Origin: Ptiloglossa arizonensis
Lineage: Eukaryota; Arthropoda; Insecta; Hymenoptera; Colletidae
DNA length: 64,000 nucleotides
Direction of reading: 5' to 3'
NCBI RefSeq assembly: GCF_051014685.1
Contig: NC_135056.1
Location: 3,534,001-3,598,000 of the forward strand
Part shown: piece by piece, positions 1-12,312 of the stretch
How the letters are laid out: each line of letters opens with the position of its first letter
Numbering within the stretch: position 1 is the stretch's first letter
Notes under the pieces: model-generated
What the model was told of the DNA's origin: nothing
The model's database searches: none
What the model saw: the letters and a program-made list of their open reading frames with translations, nothing else
Translations under genes and position numbers: made by a program

Positions 1-810
1 CTTCAGACTTGCTTAATTTTGATGCTTTTTGATGATACGAAAAATAATTCTTTGCTAATAAGATATATTATTGCTTGTAGCTCAGACTGAGCTTTCTAAC
101 GCTAAATAGTAAAACTTAATAAATATATTTCCCAGTAAAAACATATAGTTGTACCGATAGTTACAATCATTAATGTGCGTGACCTTTCATTTAAACCTTT
201 CATTTAAAATATCATTAATTGGCATTCCTAAAGATTAATAATATGCTGGTAAGTAGTTACGTACATTTCAAAAAGAAACTTTTTTAATCGATAAAAATTC
301 GACGATTTTCACGTTGTAAGACTGTCACATTATCTAAGTCTATTCATTCGGCAGTAACAAATGTATATTTTCAAAATTTTTATTCTTTATATTACGATCT
401 AAAAAAATTATAATGCCAAAAGTGTACGATTATTGATACAAAAAAAATTACGATCAAGACTGTTAAATTTTAATAATAGTTCTTTTTAAAGTATCGTAAG
501 ATCCTTTTTTATAAGATAATTGTAAAAGTTGATAAAATTTTAGAGCGAATTTTGTGTGTGTGTACGAGTTAATATGGTTCACAAAGATATACTTTGGATT
601 TACTTTGGAAAAAGGGCTTGTAACGCCGCGTATCGTATTAAACTCATAAAGAGTACGTTGTGTAAGAATAGTTCGATAAAATAGAGAATTGAACAAAAAA
701 AAGAAACCGCGAAATATGTATAAAAATTCCGTAGCTAATGCACGGCTTGAGCGAAGGTATTTTATCGGTAAGCCGACTAACATAACATAAATGTAATTGG
801 TGTTACATAG
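1..810. other. Upstream flank, probably intron or 5' region of X11L
   Basis: AT-rich DNA with no recognisable coding sequence. The sequence just before 811 (ggtgttacatag) can act as a splice acceptor, and an in-frame stop (808-810) means the exon frame cannot extend leftward without splicing. This suggests the stretch is mostly the last part of an upstream intron. No promoter was recognised. Confidence 0.4.
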
Positions 811-1134
811 GGGTGGAGGAAGCCTAAGACTAGGACAATGTTACCACCGATGAGTGGAAAACTGTCGACTCCTAAGCAAACTCCCCCGAAAAGCCTGAGT
901 GTCGCTCCGGTAGAAAGCCCGCTAGCACCTTCAGAACCTCTAGCTTCGACCTCTGCCTGTGTCTCCACTTCCGCTTCTGCCTCTATTTCGCCTCCTCCAG
1001 TAGTTTCCGTTATACAATCACCACCGTCCGATCGTGATGTTACCACTCCTACGCAACCCACATCGAGTCCACAGAAGACTCCAGCCAAAAATTCTCCCTC
1101 GTCCCCTCAGAGTCTCAAGGAATCCAACAACAAG
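811..1134 (+). CDS. X11L: X11/Mint N-terminal exon, Ser/Pro/Thr-rich linker
   Basis: Encodes about 108 residues rich in Ser, Pro, Thr and Ala (runs such as STSACVSTSASASISPPP), ending in a Lys/Asn segment (KESNNK). It is probably disordered and belongs to the poorly conserved region N-terminal to the PTB domain of X11 proteins. I placed the start at 811 after a cag-like acceptor (acatag); the first ATGs in frame are at 838 and 850 and could serve as starts in a short transcript. Two donors are possible, AAG|gtgaaa at 1134 and AAG|gtgccc at 1143, both phase 0; the first is nearer consensus. The frame stays open to 1296 only by reading into the intron. Munc18- or CASK-binding motifs known in vertebrate Mints were not recognised. 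Assignment to X11 rests on phase, strand and charge continuity with the next exon, not on family similarity. Confidence 0.6.
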
Positions 1135-2954
1135 GTGAAAAAGGTGCCCTTTCAATTAAGTTACACGAACCTATCTTCTTCTTCTGCTACTGTTGCTGCT
1201 GATCATACTGCTACTGCTCCTTCTATTGTTTCCGTTACTCTTATTGTTAGAACCGTGATGTGTAGTCAGTTGCAAAAGATTACATGCACTGTATAAATTG
1301 CAATATTATGGACACTACAAGAGTTCAATTATTTCAATAAGTATATTCGTTTTAAATTATTTATCAGTTAAAGTTAGAAATATTTTTACGAAAAACAGTG
1401 ATGTTTATTAAATCTGTTTAGAAGAAAACAAAATGCAAAACACAGTGTTAGCAATATATAAATTAGAATATTACACGTATGTTCCATATTAGGTGGATCT
1501 ATGTAGACTTGTGTAACTGACTGTATGTACATACTCGAGTGAGAGTAAATATTCTTTTATAAAGCCAAATTGTGATCAAAAGGTCACAAAAATCAATAGG
1601 AATTTACAAACCTAATAATCATTCGTTGTAACTTTTTGTCACGAGAATAAATATTTTTTATTGTTTTCGCATTGGTAATTTTTGTAATTTGGATTTGTCA
1701 TGGGTACTTCATTTTTCGAAAAAAGCTAATCTGTTCTTGAAAGAACAATTTTTCTATAAATATTTTGCTCAATAGTGACACTTTGATCTCTTTATGTCAA
1801 TATGAATATTTGCTTTCAATTTTGAGTGAAAAGATTAACATACTAAAATTGCAATACTTCTTCAGTATACATATTCAGTTATGAGAAATAACATTATTTG
1901 TTTTTCTAAATGTATAACAAATAAAGTCAGAAGATTCAGCTAATAGTAATCGGTTGCAATGGCATAATAGAATTTTTGTTTTAACCATCAAATAAGTAGA
2001 ATCACTTTATTTTTTTGGTTCCAGTAAGCAAAAAATGTTACACATGATTCGTATAACTTATTTCTGTTTATATAATTTAACTTTTTGTAATGTAAGATCC
2101 TTAATAGCAACTACCACCTTAAAAGTAAATACGAAAAGTGAGTAAACATTTCTTCAATTTAAAGCTAATAATGTCTGATTACCTATGACAGCTTTACTTA
2201 AAAAAGGTTAATTAACATATTTTTTGTTTCTGGGGCTCATATTTTTCGAGTGTATTGTACTTTTAAAAATACTATACACGTATAACGTATACAGAGATAA
2301 TTTAAACAAAATATAAAAATTAAGATGTATATAAAACTATAAACTATATTTAGGAATAATATTGTGAAATGAAAATTGTAAATAAATGTACTCTATCTTA
2401 TATGTCGATAATTATTAACATATTATTATTCGTTTGTTGGGAAAAAAGAATACTGAATATTATTTAAAAGCATTAAAAGTATTTTTATACACAGGTGTGC
2501 AATGATAATTAATGTATTTTAGAGAAAGTATAAAATCACTGATAGTTCATCAGAAATATAGTTTCTTCATTGTATCAAAAGTTCATTTGTTTTTAATTTT
2601 TCAAACTCAGTCGGAATATATTATTATTATTATTTACTTTTTAATTTAATGCTTTAAACTAGAAAAATAGTTAGGTCTATGTCAACAATGTTTTTCATAA
2701 TAAAACTCATCAAGATGCTTGTATAATGTGCCAATGCGACAAAAAAAATTGCTTAAATTTAATTATGATTACCAACAAAATTTTTCAAACATATTGTTTA
2801 TCGAAACTGCTGAATTTATGATATTTATTGCATGAATAGAGCTTAAACAGGTCGTATTAAATATATGACATGCGAAAAGCACGTAGTCGTGAGATTGTTC
2901 AATATATTTTCATTTATGCCATACATAGTATATATATAATTATATATTTTACAG
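1135..2954 (+). other. Intron of X11L between N-terminal exon and micro-exon
   Basis: About 1.8 kb of AT-rich sequence with no coding signal and no repeat that I can recognise. It starts gtgaaa and ends ttttacag. Confidence 0.55.
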
Positions 2955-2991
2955 GACAAAGAAGAAAAGAAGAAAAGCAGAAATAAAGAAG
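2955..2991 (+). CDS. X11L: X11/Mint 37-nt micro-exon, Lys/Glu-rich
   Basis: Bordered by a good acceptor (tatatattttacag) and a donor (AAG|gtaataa). Read in phase 0 it gives DKEEKKKSRNKE plus one base. Its entry phase matches the donor of the preceding exon, and the single leftover base plus the two opening bases of the 15368 exon form an Ala codon. It joins a Lys-rich segment (KESNNK) to another (DKEEKKK), making a strongly charged linker ahead of the PTB domain. At 37 nt it is not a multiple of three, so skipping it would shift the frame into the 15368 exon. It is supported by splice sites and phase only, because so short a peptide cannot be matched to the family. Confidence 0.6.
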
Positions 2992-5956
2992 GTAATAAAC
3001 AATATTTTTATTTTCTTTGTAAGTATAAGCAGAATTATAAATGACTATCATTTATTAGTACTTTCATTAACTAATATCGTAATAATTTACATTACTTGAT
3101 TACTTTTTTTAATCGTTTGACATATTTTTTACACTGGAAATTTGATAATAATAAATGAATAATATGTCGGATATAACCTCAATGTTATTTTCAATTATTA
3201 TTTACACATAATTAGAGGTAAATTTTAATTAACATCTATTAAAAAACATTTTAAAAATCTTTGAATACACTAAAGCATAAATGCTAAAAATGTGAGGAAT
3301 ATTACAGTAAATTAGTATATTGGTATAATATTTTGTCATCATTGATGTCATTATGAGTACATCGTTTTGATAAAAGCATGTATTATCAGTGTAATGTAAT
3401 GCCTAAATATGTAGTCACTTAGTATCATCAGATTCGCGAAGGTTTATCGGAGGTTTACCAATACATTTGGCTGATCGTTTTTCGCGCTAATTTTTTTTTC
3501 GTTTTGCGAGAAAGACGGTTGATTAAACCTGTGGGAAAGGCTTCAGTAAATCTCTACCTGTATGGAATGCTTATATTCGGATTTACAACTGATATAAACT
3601 AAAAATTTTCATCTTTTTTACTAAATATTTATTGCTTTAAATGAAACCAAACATATCGTTTGAACAATTTTGAGTCACACTTATAATACGAATCTCACTA
3701 GTTTAATATCGAAGTTACGAGGAAGAAAGTAATATAATTTTTTAATAATATCTTCGGTTGCTTGTTAAATCTCTCTGTCACAATTCGTTCAAATAATAAC
3801 ATTCGATTATTGCCTGATATCAGAATTGTTTAGGTACTTACACATACAGATATGCTTTCTTTAGTCGTTTCGCTACATACAAACAATTACTAGGGTGCAA
3901 TGTGAAAACGTATTTGACTAGAATAATGTTTATTGGTATATGTGTAAAACCTTGTTTTGAAGTTATCATACATTAGGTATTTCTCTTTACTTTTTTTATA
4001 CGATCATTCCAGTTAAAGTTGTAGGTATACTTTTTGGAACATCATCTCAGATTTTTTTAAAACTTCAATATGTTGTAGTGTTCGACGATGTTCAAAGGTA
4101 AACCATCTTTTCTTATGAATTACATAGTTGCCTACGAGATATTTTTGCGTTAACTTGAATGAGACACCTTATATAGATTGGTACCATGTCATTGCGCAAC
4201 TGCAGACGTTGAATCAAATGGATGTAGTGTTTAGTCTTTATTTAATTTTCTACTAATCTTTGCAAACTATCTCGAACTGCAAGGTGTTTTAAAGTTCCAC
4301 TAACACAATCGCATGTATTGTTTTTATATGAAATTGCGAGAAAAAAACCCTGCATCAACTCTTAAAGATGAAAGTTACGATTCGGTAAATTAGATATATT
4401 TTTATACTATGAAGAGGGTTCATTGAAGAAGTATTTGATTTTCTTAGTGCCAGTGATGCGCATTTCTTTTAAAAATTTTCAGAATTTTGAAAAATACTTC
4501 AAAATACGTTTAAATATTATTGAAGACTACAACATATCCAAATTTCAGCAAAATCCGAGGAGATACGGCAAAAAGTATATCTCTTGTATATACGTATGTA
4601 AAATGGTTATATTTTATATTGTTTGATCATCTGAATGCAATTTATTCTTTTTGTTAATAATTGCATGTTTGAATTCAAGAAGTTTCACTTTGTTCATAGC
4701 GTAAATGTTTTGTCCATAGAACACGTAATTATAAATATAATTTCCTGATAAATGGTATAATCAAACATTTAAATTTTCGTTACCATCAATTTCTTCATCG
4801 TTGGTTTAAAATAATTTCTTTTATGATCTGATACGTCGAAATAACGAATCTAAACTCTCTCACTCTCTCTCTCTCTTTGCAAGTGTGGACTCATAGCTTG
4901 TCCTTCTTGAATAGACATTGTATCTTTCGATCATTTCTATCGTAGCGAAAGGACTGAAGAACTTTCATTCGATCTAAACTCTGTTATAAATCTTTCGAGA
5001 GTAAAATGACTGTCTATCATCGACTTTACTTAAAAATGCATCAGTACTAACATATATTTTTTTCATTTAATAAATTAATAAATAAATTAATAACTGAGGC
5101 GTTAACATAGAAAATGATTTAAGTGCAGAATATTTAATTTTACGCATTTACACACAATTTTAAAAATTGTACTACACGATGTATCACTTATATATACCAT
5201 TTTTAAAATGATACATGCACAGTAGAAGCCCGTTTATAAATTTTATGAAAGTAAAGTTTGTTTTTAAAAATAGAGTATAGACTTTTATTAGTAACAGGCA
5301 TTTGTTTAGAATATTGCTTGTAGGAGAAAGACTCCTGTTTTTACCATTTATGATTAGACTGTATTCCTGATCTGTATGTAATTTCTTTTTGAATTGGACT
5401 TCAATAATTTTTTCATTGGAGAAATTTGACACGGATCATTCTTTCTTGAACTTTGAATTTTTATGGCCTTAATATAATATATCTGGATTGTGTCTGTATC
5501 ATTTTCTAATTATGCTACAGTCTGACAGATCTTCCTAAGCTTTAATACGTGATGATAAATTCTCAATTTTGATTTGAATGGTCTACAACTCTTTTTCCCT
5601 TAGACTTTTCATTTATATGCAGATTTGTAATCTCTTACTATCATGCATTTTTTCTACTATTACTTAGAGTACTTATACTATTTGAAGATTCCATTAGCAT
5701 ATACGTGTTATAATAATTTTGCTCAATTATATATTTTCATATTTAAAATTCATCTGTTTCCATAGTTATATGGGAAGATACTCAATTTGTGTATGAGTTA
5801 CTCAATGAAAATGAACTGAAGAATATATTTTATTATATTTTACAACGTATCTGTAATTCAAATTTATTCAAAACAGATTATAATATCAAAATTTAAACAT
5901 TTAATTTTCAATGTCGTAGATATGATGTTTTTAAAAGAGATGAATATAAATAAATA

Positions 5957-6831
5957 CAATATATAGGATATGGTACGTAACTGTCGCCACAGACACGTGT
6001 GAAGTGCCTTTAAATACTTCCGATTGTGTGACAAAAAAATGTTTTGAACAAAAATGAATCAGTTCCTAATTGGCTACATACAATATAGAAAATTCCCGGA
6101 ACTATTTTTATTTTATAAAAAATCAAGGTCACATTGATTTTTTTAAATGACACCGTGTATTTTTGACTTCGCAGGATTGTTACGTATGAAAAAATGAAGT
6201 CAACAATCTATTATATATTACTGTGACCTTCGATGTCTTTGTCAATTACACATTATTTGGATACTTTTGTCGATTTAACGGTTTGACGCTAAAATACAAA
6301 TTATGTTGATATTTTTTTATAACATTAATATTATCACGAATTTCAACCTATCGAGTTACAGTCGTTCATTTTGCTAAGAAAATTTTGATATAGTGGTAAT
6401 GCTTGAGAACGTAACGAAATGCTTGTGATTCTGAGAAAATGTAAGGTGTTTGGAATAGGCGAGCGAGTGAAGTGCTTCCAAGGCGTGAAAGAGTTTTTAA
6501 ACAAAATGACAGGATGTCCAAACTGAAGTATTTAGGTATTAAACCTAAATTTCTAAAGTCAAAGACTTCTGAAGTTCATAGTGTAGCAGGTCGTTGAATT
6601 CGTTTTTTCATACGTAACAATCCTGCGAAGTCAAAAATACACGGTGCCATTTAAAAGAATCAATGTGACCTTGATTATTTATAAAATAAAAATAGTTCCC
6701 GGAATTTTCTATATTATACTTCGTAGCCAACTAGAAACTGATTAATGTTTGTTCAAAACATTTTTTGTCACACAATCGGAAGTGTCTGAAAAATCGTGGC
6801 GAAAATTAAGTGTCACACCTTCTATATATTG
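5957..6831. mobile_element. Inverted-repeat element with about 235-bp arms
   Basis: The left arm 5957-6198 and right arm 6599-6831 are imperfect reverse complements. Shared segments include ttccgattgtgtgacaaaaa, aattcc-ggaactatttttattttata, caaggtcacattgatt and gacttcgcaggattgttacg. The 400-bp centre has no open frame. The structure fits a non-autonomous DNA transposon with long terminal inverted repeats. I could not assign a superfamily or target duplication. Confidence 0.75.
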
Positions 6832-8590
6832 TTTATTCGGCAACAGGTTTTAAGGTAATTTTAATGGATGATTCTTCGTATCAAAATAAGGCAAAAATTA
6901 AGAATGGCAAAATTACCTTTGGGTCTTTGTGTTTGAGTTATTCATTGCTGAAAATGCACAAAGAAACCAAGATTTAATTTAATTTTTTTTAAATTAGGGA
7001 AAGTGAAGAAAAGGTTTATATATCTTTATAACAAATTTAATTCTCTCTAAGATTTATTATTATTATATATGTTATTGTTCTTATTATAGATTATTATTGC
7101 TATTATTATTATATATTATATATTATTATTTATGGACGAATTTTGCTTAAAGTTTAATCAGATCTTGAGTTGAGAATATAAAACTTAAATACAAAGCTTC
7201 ATTGAAATCCAATCGGTTCTTTAAATGTAGTCGTGTAAATTAAACGTTTCTTGAATCTTGATTATAATATGCTGGTAATAACTTTTCTGTAGGTGAAAGA
7301 TTTTATGTAAATAGTACATGAAAGATATTAACACTACTAAAACATCTTATAAAACAAAGATTCATTGCAGCACGTGCTACAATTAATCTGGAAATGATAA
7401 GTATAGAACACCAATTCGAGTAACTCGTATAATGTAAGAATCGTTCTATTTCTTTAGTTATTGTTAAATGATCTTGCATTAGAGATCGTTGAAATCGTTT
7501 ACACATCTTTTATTCTACTAGGAATAGAAAAGTATAAGATATCATTTAATAAACTAAAGGAAATTTCGAAATCTCCGAAAATTCTTCATCTAAAAAAAAG
7601 TTATTACTGTTATGTTATAATCCCTATTCATATCATACAACTTTTGTAAATAAAGTTTTTTTATATCTCTAAATCTAACGGAAATATTCAAAGTTGTCAA
7701 AGTTATTGGACCACCCAGTATATTCGTTATTTGTCAAGATTTAAAAAACGTTTTTAATAAATTTGAAAGAGAATTAAATTTTACATAAAAACACGAAATA
7801 AGTGTTTTCTCTGTCTATTCCATAAAAAAAAAAAATTGAAATTGAATCTTATTCGTTACATACTTAAATCATCCTTTTTTTCGTCGGAAGATTTTGTGAC
7901 ATATTCGTCTCGGTCAACTTTTCTTTAATAGTCAAAACGCAATCAACTGATCTTACATCTTATATTTTTTCGATATTTGCTTCTACAAAATTTTTGATTA
8001 CAGTTCCTTCCTTGTAGGACGTATATAATGAGGCCTCAATTGCAATTTTGTAATTTTTTATTTCCGTATTACTTCGGTATGTATTTAGTGTGTTATTTCA
8101 CGTTTAAAAATTTTGAACACGTGATGTCGATCATTCTGTATCTATATAAAATAAAAAAAGGTAACTTTTACATTAATAATTTGCAAGTATAGTACGGGAT
8201 TGCAGTTTGTAAAGTAAATCATTAATCAGAAATAAAGAAGATATATTTATTTTAGCCATCTGAAAATAAATAGATATAAATCTATGATTACTATTTGTAT
8301 TATCGTAATTTTACAAATTAATGCATTCTGCATTTTTTATTTACCTAATGTGTACTAATGAACGAATAATTAATATTTTCTTTTAATTGCTGCATTCCCA
8401 TTGGGTACACCCGGTAGGTAGTTTTAAAATAATATTTTTATTGCCTTCGCTAAGTTATAAATAAACAATTTAACCAGTCAAGCTATTTTCTTTTTAAATT
8501 AGTTGAAATATTGCATATGTCAATTCGAAATTTTATTTTTTTTATTATAAATTTTTGTGTATTTTATTTTATATAAAGTTCACCGATAGT

Positions 8591-8858
8591 TTAACCCATT
8601 CAGCCTTCAGGTATTCCACACTTTGCGTAGACGAACTATGGCACTGACTGATTTTTTATGGTATTTTATTTCAATGTCCACAGGATGAGAGTAATGTTAC
8701 ATTTATAACCGTAATATTTTCCGCTTGATCCGTATAAATACAAACTGTAACTTAAAATTGTCCTAAATTGATAATTACAAGTCTGTTTTTTAGTAACGCG
8801 TTTTTATTCAAGTCCAATCACCACAAGTCTGACTTGCAGTTTAGGCTGAATGGATTAA
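8591..8858. mobile_element. TTAA-flanked MITE, piggyBac-type
   Basis: A 260-bp element (8595-8854) starts CCCATTCAGCCT and ends AGGCTGAATGGA, inverted repeats with one mismatch. TTAA lies on both sides (8591-8594 and 8855-8858). TTAA target duplication with CCC-starting ends is the hallmark of the piggyBac superfamily. There is no coding sequence inside, so it is non-autonomous. Confidence 0.7.
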
Positions 8859-9075
8859 GATATAATTTTTTATTTCTAGTAATACTTAAAATATATTATG
8901 GTAGAATAAAGATTACTTAGAAAAAAAATGATCTTACTAATTCTACAGTAAGAGAAAAATATATATTAATGATCCCTTCAGGGTTACAAATAATACGTGG
9001 CAGTATTAATTCGTTTCATTTAAGGGAGAAGTCATTAGTGCCTGCATTAATTAAAACACCTATTAAGAAAGGCAG

Positions 9076-9800
9076 ATGTTGGTTAGTTCAAACGTTGCTG
9101 GTGACCTTTCCTTTACTTCTGTTACTTTACAAATTTTGATCATTCATTTTCTTACATTTTCATTTTTTTATTTTGTTTTTACTTGCTCTACTTGCTCTTT
9201 GTCACTTACTCACTCATTCGTACAATCACTCTTTTATTCTTTTGCTGACATCGTCTGCCTTTCTTAAAAATCTTTCACTTTTTTCGTCCATCTTGTTATA
9301 CTCTCTTTTCTTTTCCCTATAAGCACCTATTACTCCATTTTCATAGTTCTCCCCCCCCCCCCCCTGCACTCTTCATCTAACCCTTGAATCAGTCACGTTT
9401 AATTCTTACAATTGCCTTTTTTTATATTCTTCTTTTTCTTTCATCCATATTACGATCGGTCGTTGATGCGAGTCTATTTTGTTCCTAATCTTTATCTAGT
9501 CGACTGTCTTTCTTGTGTACTCGTTTTGTAGTAAAAAAAAACTCTAATGTTTTAGTCTTTTCTCTCCTTTCAATGTATGAGTATCTTCTTTTTTTAACTT
9601 TTATAATATTTTCATTTGATACCATCCATTATATCTTTCCTATTTTTCAACAGTTTCCTTCTATTGTTCTTTGTACCTTTGTTCTTAGATATTCTCCATT
9701 TTTTCTACTCCTATCTTTATACTCTTTCTCTTGTTCTTGCATTGAAGTCTCCTCCAATCAATGTTTTCCCTCCTTCCTCGTTCCTTGTGTATTTTAATAT
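9076..9800 (-). mobile_element. Non-LTR retrotransposon ORF2 remnant (endonuclease domain)
   Basis: The + strand is strongly pyrimidine-rich. Read on the minus strand around 9800-9700 it gives KTLIGGDFNARTREKEY, containing the GDFNA motif of APE-type LINE endonucleases. About 90 codons downstream (near 9480) it gives NKIDSHQRPIVIWM, matching the family's SDH region at the expected distance. Stops and frameshifts separate the pieces, so it is a pseudogene. A C14 run interrupts it at 9351-9364. The clade is not certain. The + strand ORFs here are reverse-strand shadows. Confidence 0.65.
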
Positions 9801-10159
9801 TTTAGAGATATTATTTTAAAAAGTATTTTGAAAAAGTTCGATTTTGTATAGAAAATTAAACTATACTTATGCAATAATTAGAGAAATATTTAATATATAA
9901 AGATAATCTTAGTTCATAAGATCGGGGGGTAGGTATTTTATCTGTGAAAAATTTTAAGTCCATTAGTTAACTGCATTTCGAGGTATCGTGAATGTTAATC
10001 TGAAATACCTTTTTAGAGACTCTAGAAAGAGTTCAGTTCAAAGACACATAATCTTGTTCATTTTTCGAATCTTGACAATCCCTGTGTCAATACAATACTA
10101 ATGTGTGAAATTTCAAGAAAAAGCAAAAAAAAAAAAATGATTTTTTCGATGTTCTACAT

Positions 10160-10335
10160 CAGATTACCTCCTCACACCTAGCAATATGTCTATCATCATT
10201 ATTTTCTACTCTCCTTTCCCTCGACCTTTCTCCTCTCTTATTAGCTCTCCTTTTCCTTTTTCTCTTTTTCATTCTCTTCCTTTCTCTTCTTTGTCCTCTT
10301 CTCGTACTGTTTTCAATCTTAACCCTATACTTTTA
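10160..10335 (-). mobile_element. Pyrimidine-rich tract, possibly more of the same LINE
   Basis: A C/T-rich stretch whose minus strand would encode Arg/Lys/Glu-rich peptide, as in LINE ORF1 coiled coils. It lies upstream of the endonuclease remnant in the minus orientation. No motif is conserved, so the link is only by composition and position. Confidence 0.25.
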
Positions 10336-10361
10336 CTCTGTTGACTTCTTGCTGTATGTAT

Positions 10362-10675
10362 TTATAGGGTGTTCCAGGATTTAACGACCAACCGATACCA
10401 GGATGTTCTATAAGTAGAAAGGAGAAAAAAGAAGCAACGTGGATTACTTTCAGTGATTCCAAATATCTAGTAAACACGTATAAACACATTATACAAATAT
10501 CATCGATGTGTAAATACGATAGATTGTACTACAAAAAAATTCATCGTAGTTTCGTATTTTTCTTATGATGTTTTAACGAAGCGTTTACTGGACTATATTC
10601 ATAGGATGTTTTTTCTTATTTCTACTCATGGAACATAGGTACCGGTCGACTGTTACATTCTAAGATAACCTGTAT
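10362..10675. mobile_element. Small inverted-repeat element (MITE)
   Basis: The left arm 10362-10430 and right arm 10609-10675 are imperfect reverse complements (shared: ACCG-TACC, agtagaaa-aa/gaaaaaa). The 180-bp centre is non-coding. It resembles a decayed MITE; no family was recognised. Confidence 0.5.
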
Positions 10676-10813
10676 ATATACAGTTTTAACGACCTTATAA
10701 ACCCATACACAGGACAGACGATAGGAACACTTAAATATTTCCACTATTCATGGTTTTGTAAAAACATTCAGGATAAATTACATGATTAAGAATAACAAGT
10801 CTGATTTGAGATG

Positions 10814-11421
10814 ATTCATTAAGTAGTAACTGTTTGATAACATTGAGACATATTAATGTAAATTTCTCGTAATTACTCTTTGAAGGAGTACATGTAATGA
10901 TAGCATTATTCTTTTCTCACGACCATTGTTTTACAAGAATTTAAGATCGTCAATATCTTTTTAAACAGCTTATTTTTTGCTCAATATTCTTGTGGAGCGT
11001 AAAACAACAAATCTAACATAGCTTGTAAACCATACTGTTCCGATAATACAATCTCTATGAGTAGAAATTCTTTCGATTTGCAAAATATTTATCTTACTAC
11101 TAATATTACTTTCTCGTTCGAATTGTCGCATACGTGTTTGCAGATTGTAAAACTGTTACGTTGCTTAATCTGTTTTATTATGACAAAAAATATGTATAAC
11201 GGTGGGCAAATACTAAGTGGAAATTTATCATTTTAGTGACACGTCGATTGTCTCAATTGTAGTTGGCTTTCACCATAAATAAAAGTCATATTATTTTTTT
11301 TCCACTTAAGTTTAGACTAACATACGAAGAAATACTACATTACTACACAACTTTTCAGTACAAATTCATTAAGCAGTAACTGTTTGATAACATTGAGACA
11401 TATTAATGTAAATTTCTCGTA
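10814..11421. repeat. 58-bp direct repeat pair, 550 bp apart
   Basis: Bases 10814-10871 and 11364-11421 are the same 58-bp sequence with one visible mismatch (attcattaag, then aacattgagacatattaatg). Such a close match in decaying intron DNA points to a recent local duplication or two ends of one element. Confidence 0.7.
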
Positions 11422-11740
11422 GTTGAATAATTGAAACAATATGGTTTATAAGGTCATTGGATTAGTTTTTTTATACTCTACAAGGATATCGAAAAAAATG
11501 TAGTATATCAATTAAAAAAATATCGGTGACCTTAAGTCATGTTAACAAAAAGACCTCGGAAAAAAACAATGCTACTTTTACACGTGTTCGTTCAGGGAGT
11601 GCAACTTCGTCCCGAAGAGTTTTTTTATAGACCATAAATAACGGATATATTTCAATATTCCCATTTGAATTTATCCATTTTACACAATGTGTCTATTGAC
11701 ACGTGGAAAGTACCATAGGTGTGGATTTTAGAGATAGAAA

Positions 11741-12312
11741 TTTAAAAAAAAGTTCATATAAACGTATGTCTGATATGTTTTTGTTTCTAAGTTACAGCTT
11801 ATTTCATATTGCAATAATCTTTTCCGAGTATAGTTACTCGGAAGACACACAAGATGTCTTTGTTTCCAAGTTACAGTTTATTTCATATTGCAATAATCTT
11901 TTCCGAGTATAAGATACATATAGTTCAACCGACAAGCTAGATACTAGTTAAATTACTGATTTTCTGGGAAATAGGCTGTGGAGATCCAATTTCCTGAACC
12001 AATTCGTTCTTCGAATTTAAATCCAGTCGATTTTTACCTATGGAAATATTTAAAATCAGTAGTCCAATTGATAATATTCAAACACTACATCAATATGTTA
12101 ATGAAGGCTGCTGTCACATCTGTACATCTGACTTGTTTGAACATATTCGTGACTCTATGATACGACGTATTCATGCCTGTGTGAAGCTGGTGATGGCCAC
12201 TTCGATCAATATATTCGAAGGTAGATGAAAGGTTATTACAACACAACATAAGCTGTAACTTGAAAACAAAGTCATATCAGACATTTGTTTATATGAACTT
12301 TTTCTTATTTTT
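11741..12312 (+). mobile_element. TIR element with degenerate transposase C-terminus
   Basis: The ends are inverted repeats of about 60 bp: 11745-11805 and 12246-12312, sharing agttcatataaac, tgtctgatat, ttgtttc/aagttacagctt. Between them, in two frames, are SSNLNPVDFYLWKYLK (compare the common insect transposase motif SPDLTPLDFFLWGYLK) and LFEHIRDSMIRRIHAC, the usual C-terminal end of that transposase group. The left terminal sequence is also partly duplicated in tandem at 11781-11833 and 11860-11911 (offset 79). It is a short internally deleted Tc1/mariner-related copy, and inactive. Confidence 0.7.

Noticed and set aside
777..1088. Minus-strand frame opposite the first exon
   Set aside because: Mirror of the Ser/Pro-rich exon; Gly/Glu/Val composition follows from the opposite strand.
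1135..1296. Extension of the 811 exon frame to a stop at 1296
   Set aside because: Follows two good donors, is low-complexity Ser/Thr/Ala, and would end the X11 protein early. A retained-intron form cannot be excluded.
9513..9819. Two + strand frames rich in Phe, Leu and Ser
   Set aside because: They are opposite-strand shadows of the LINE endonuclease remnant.
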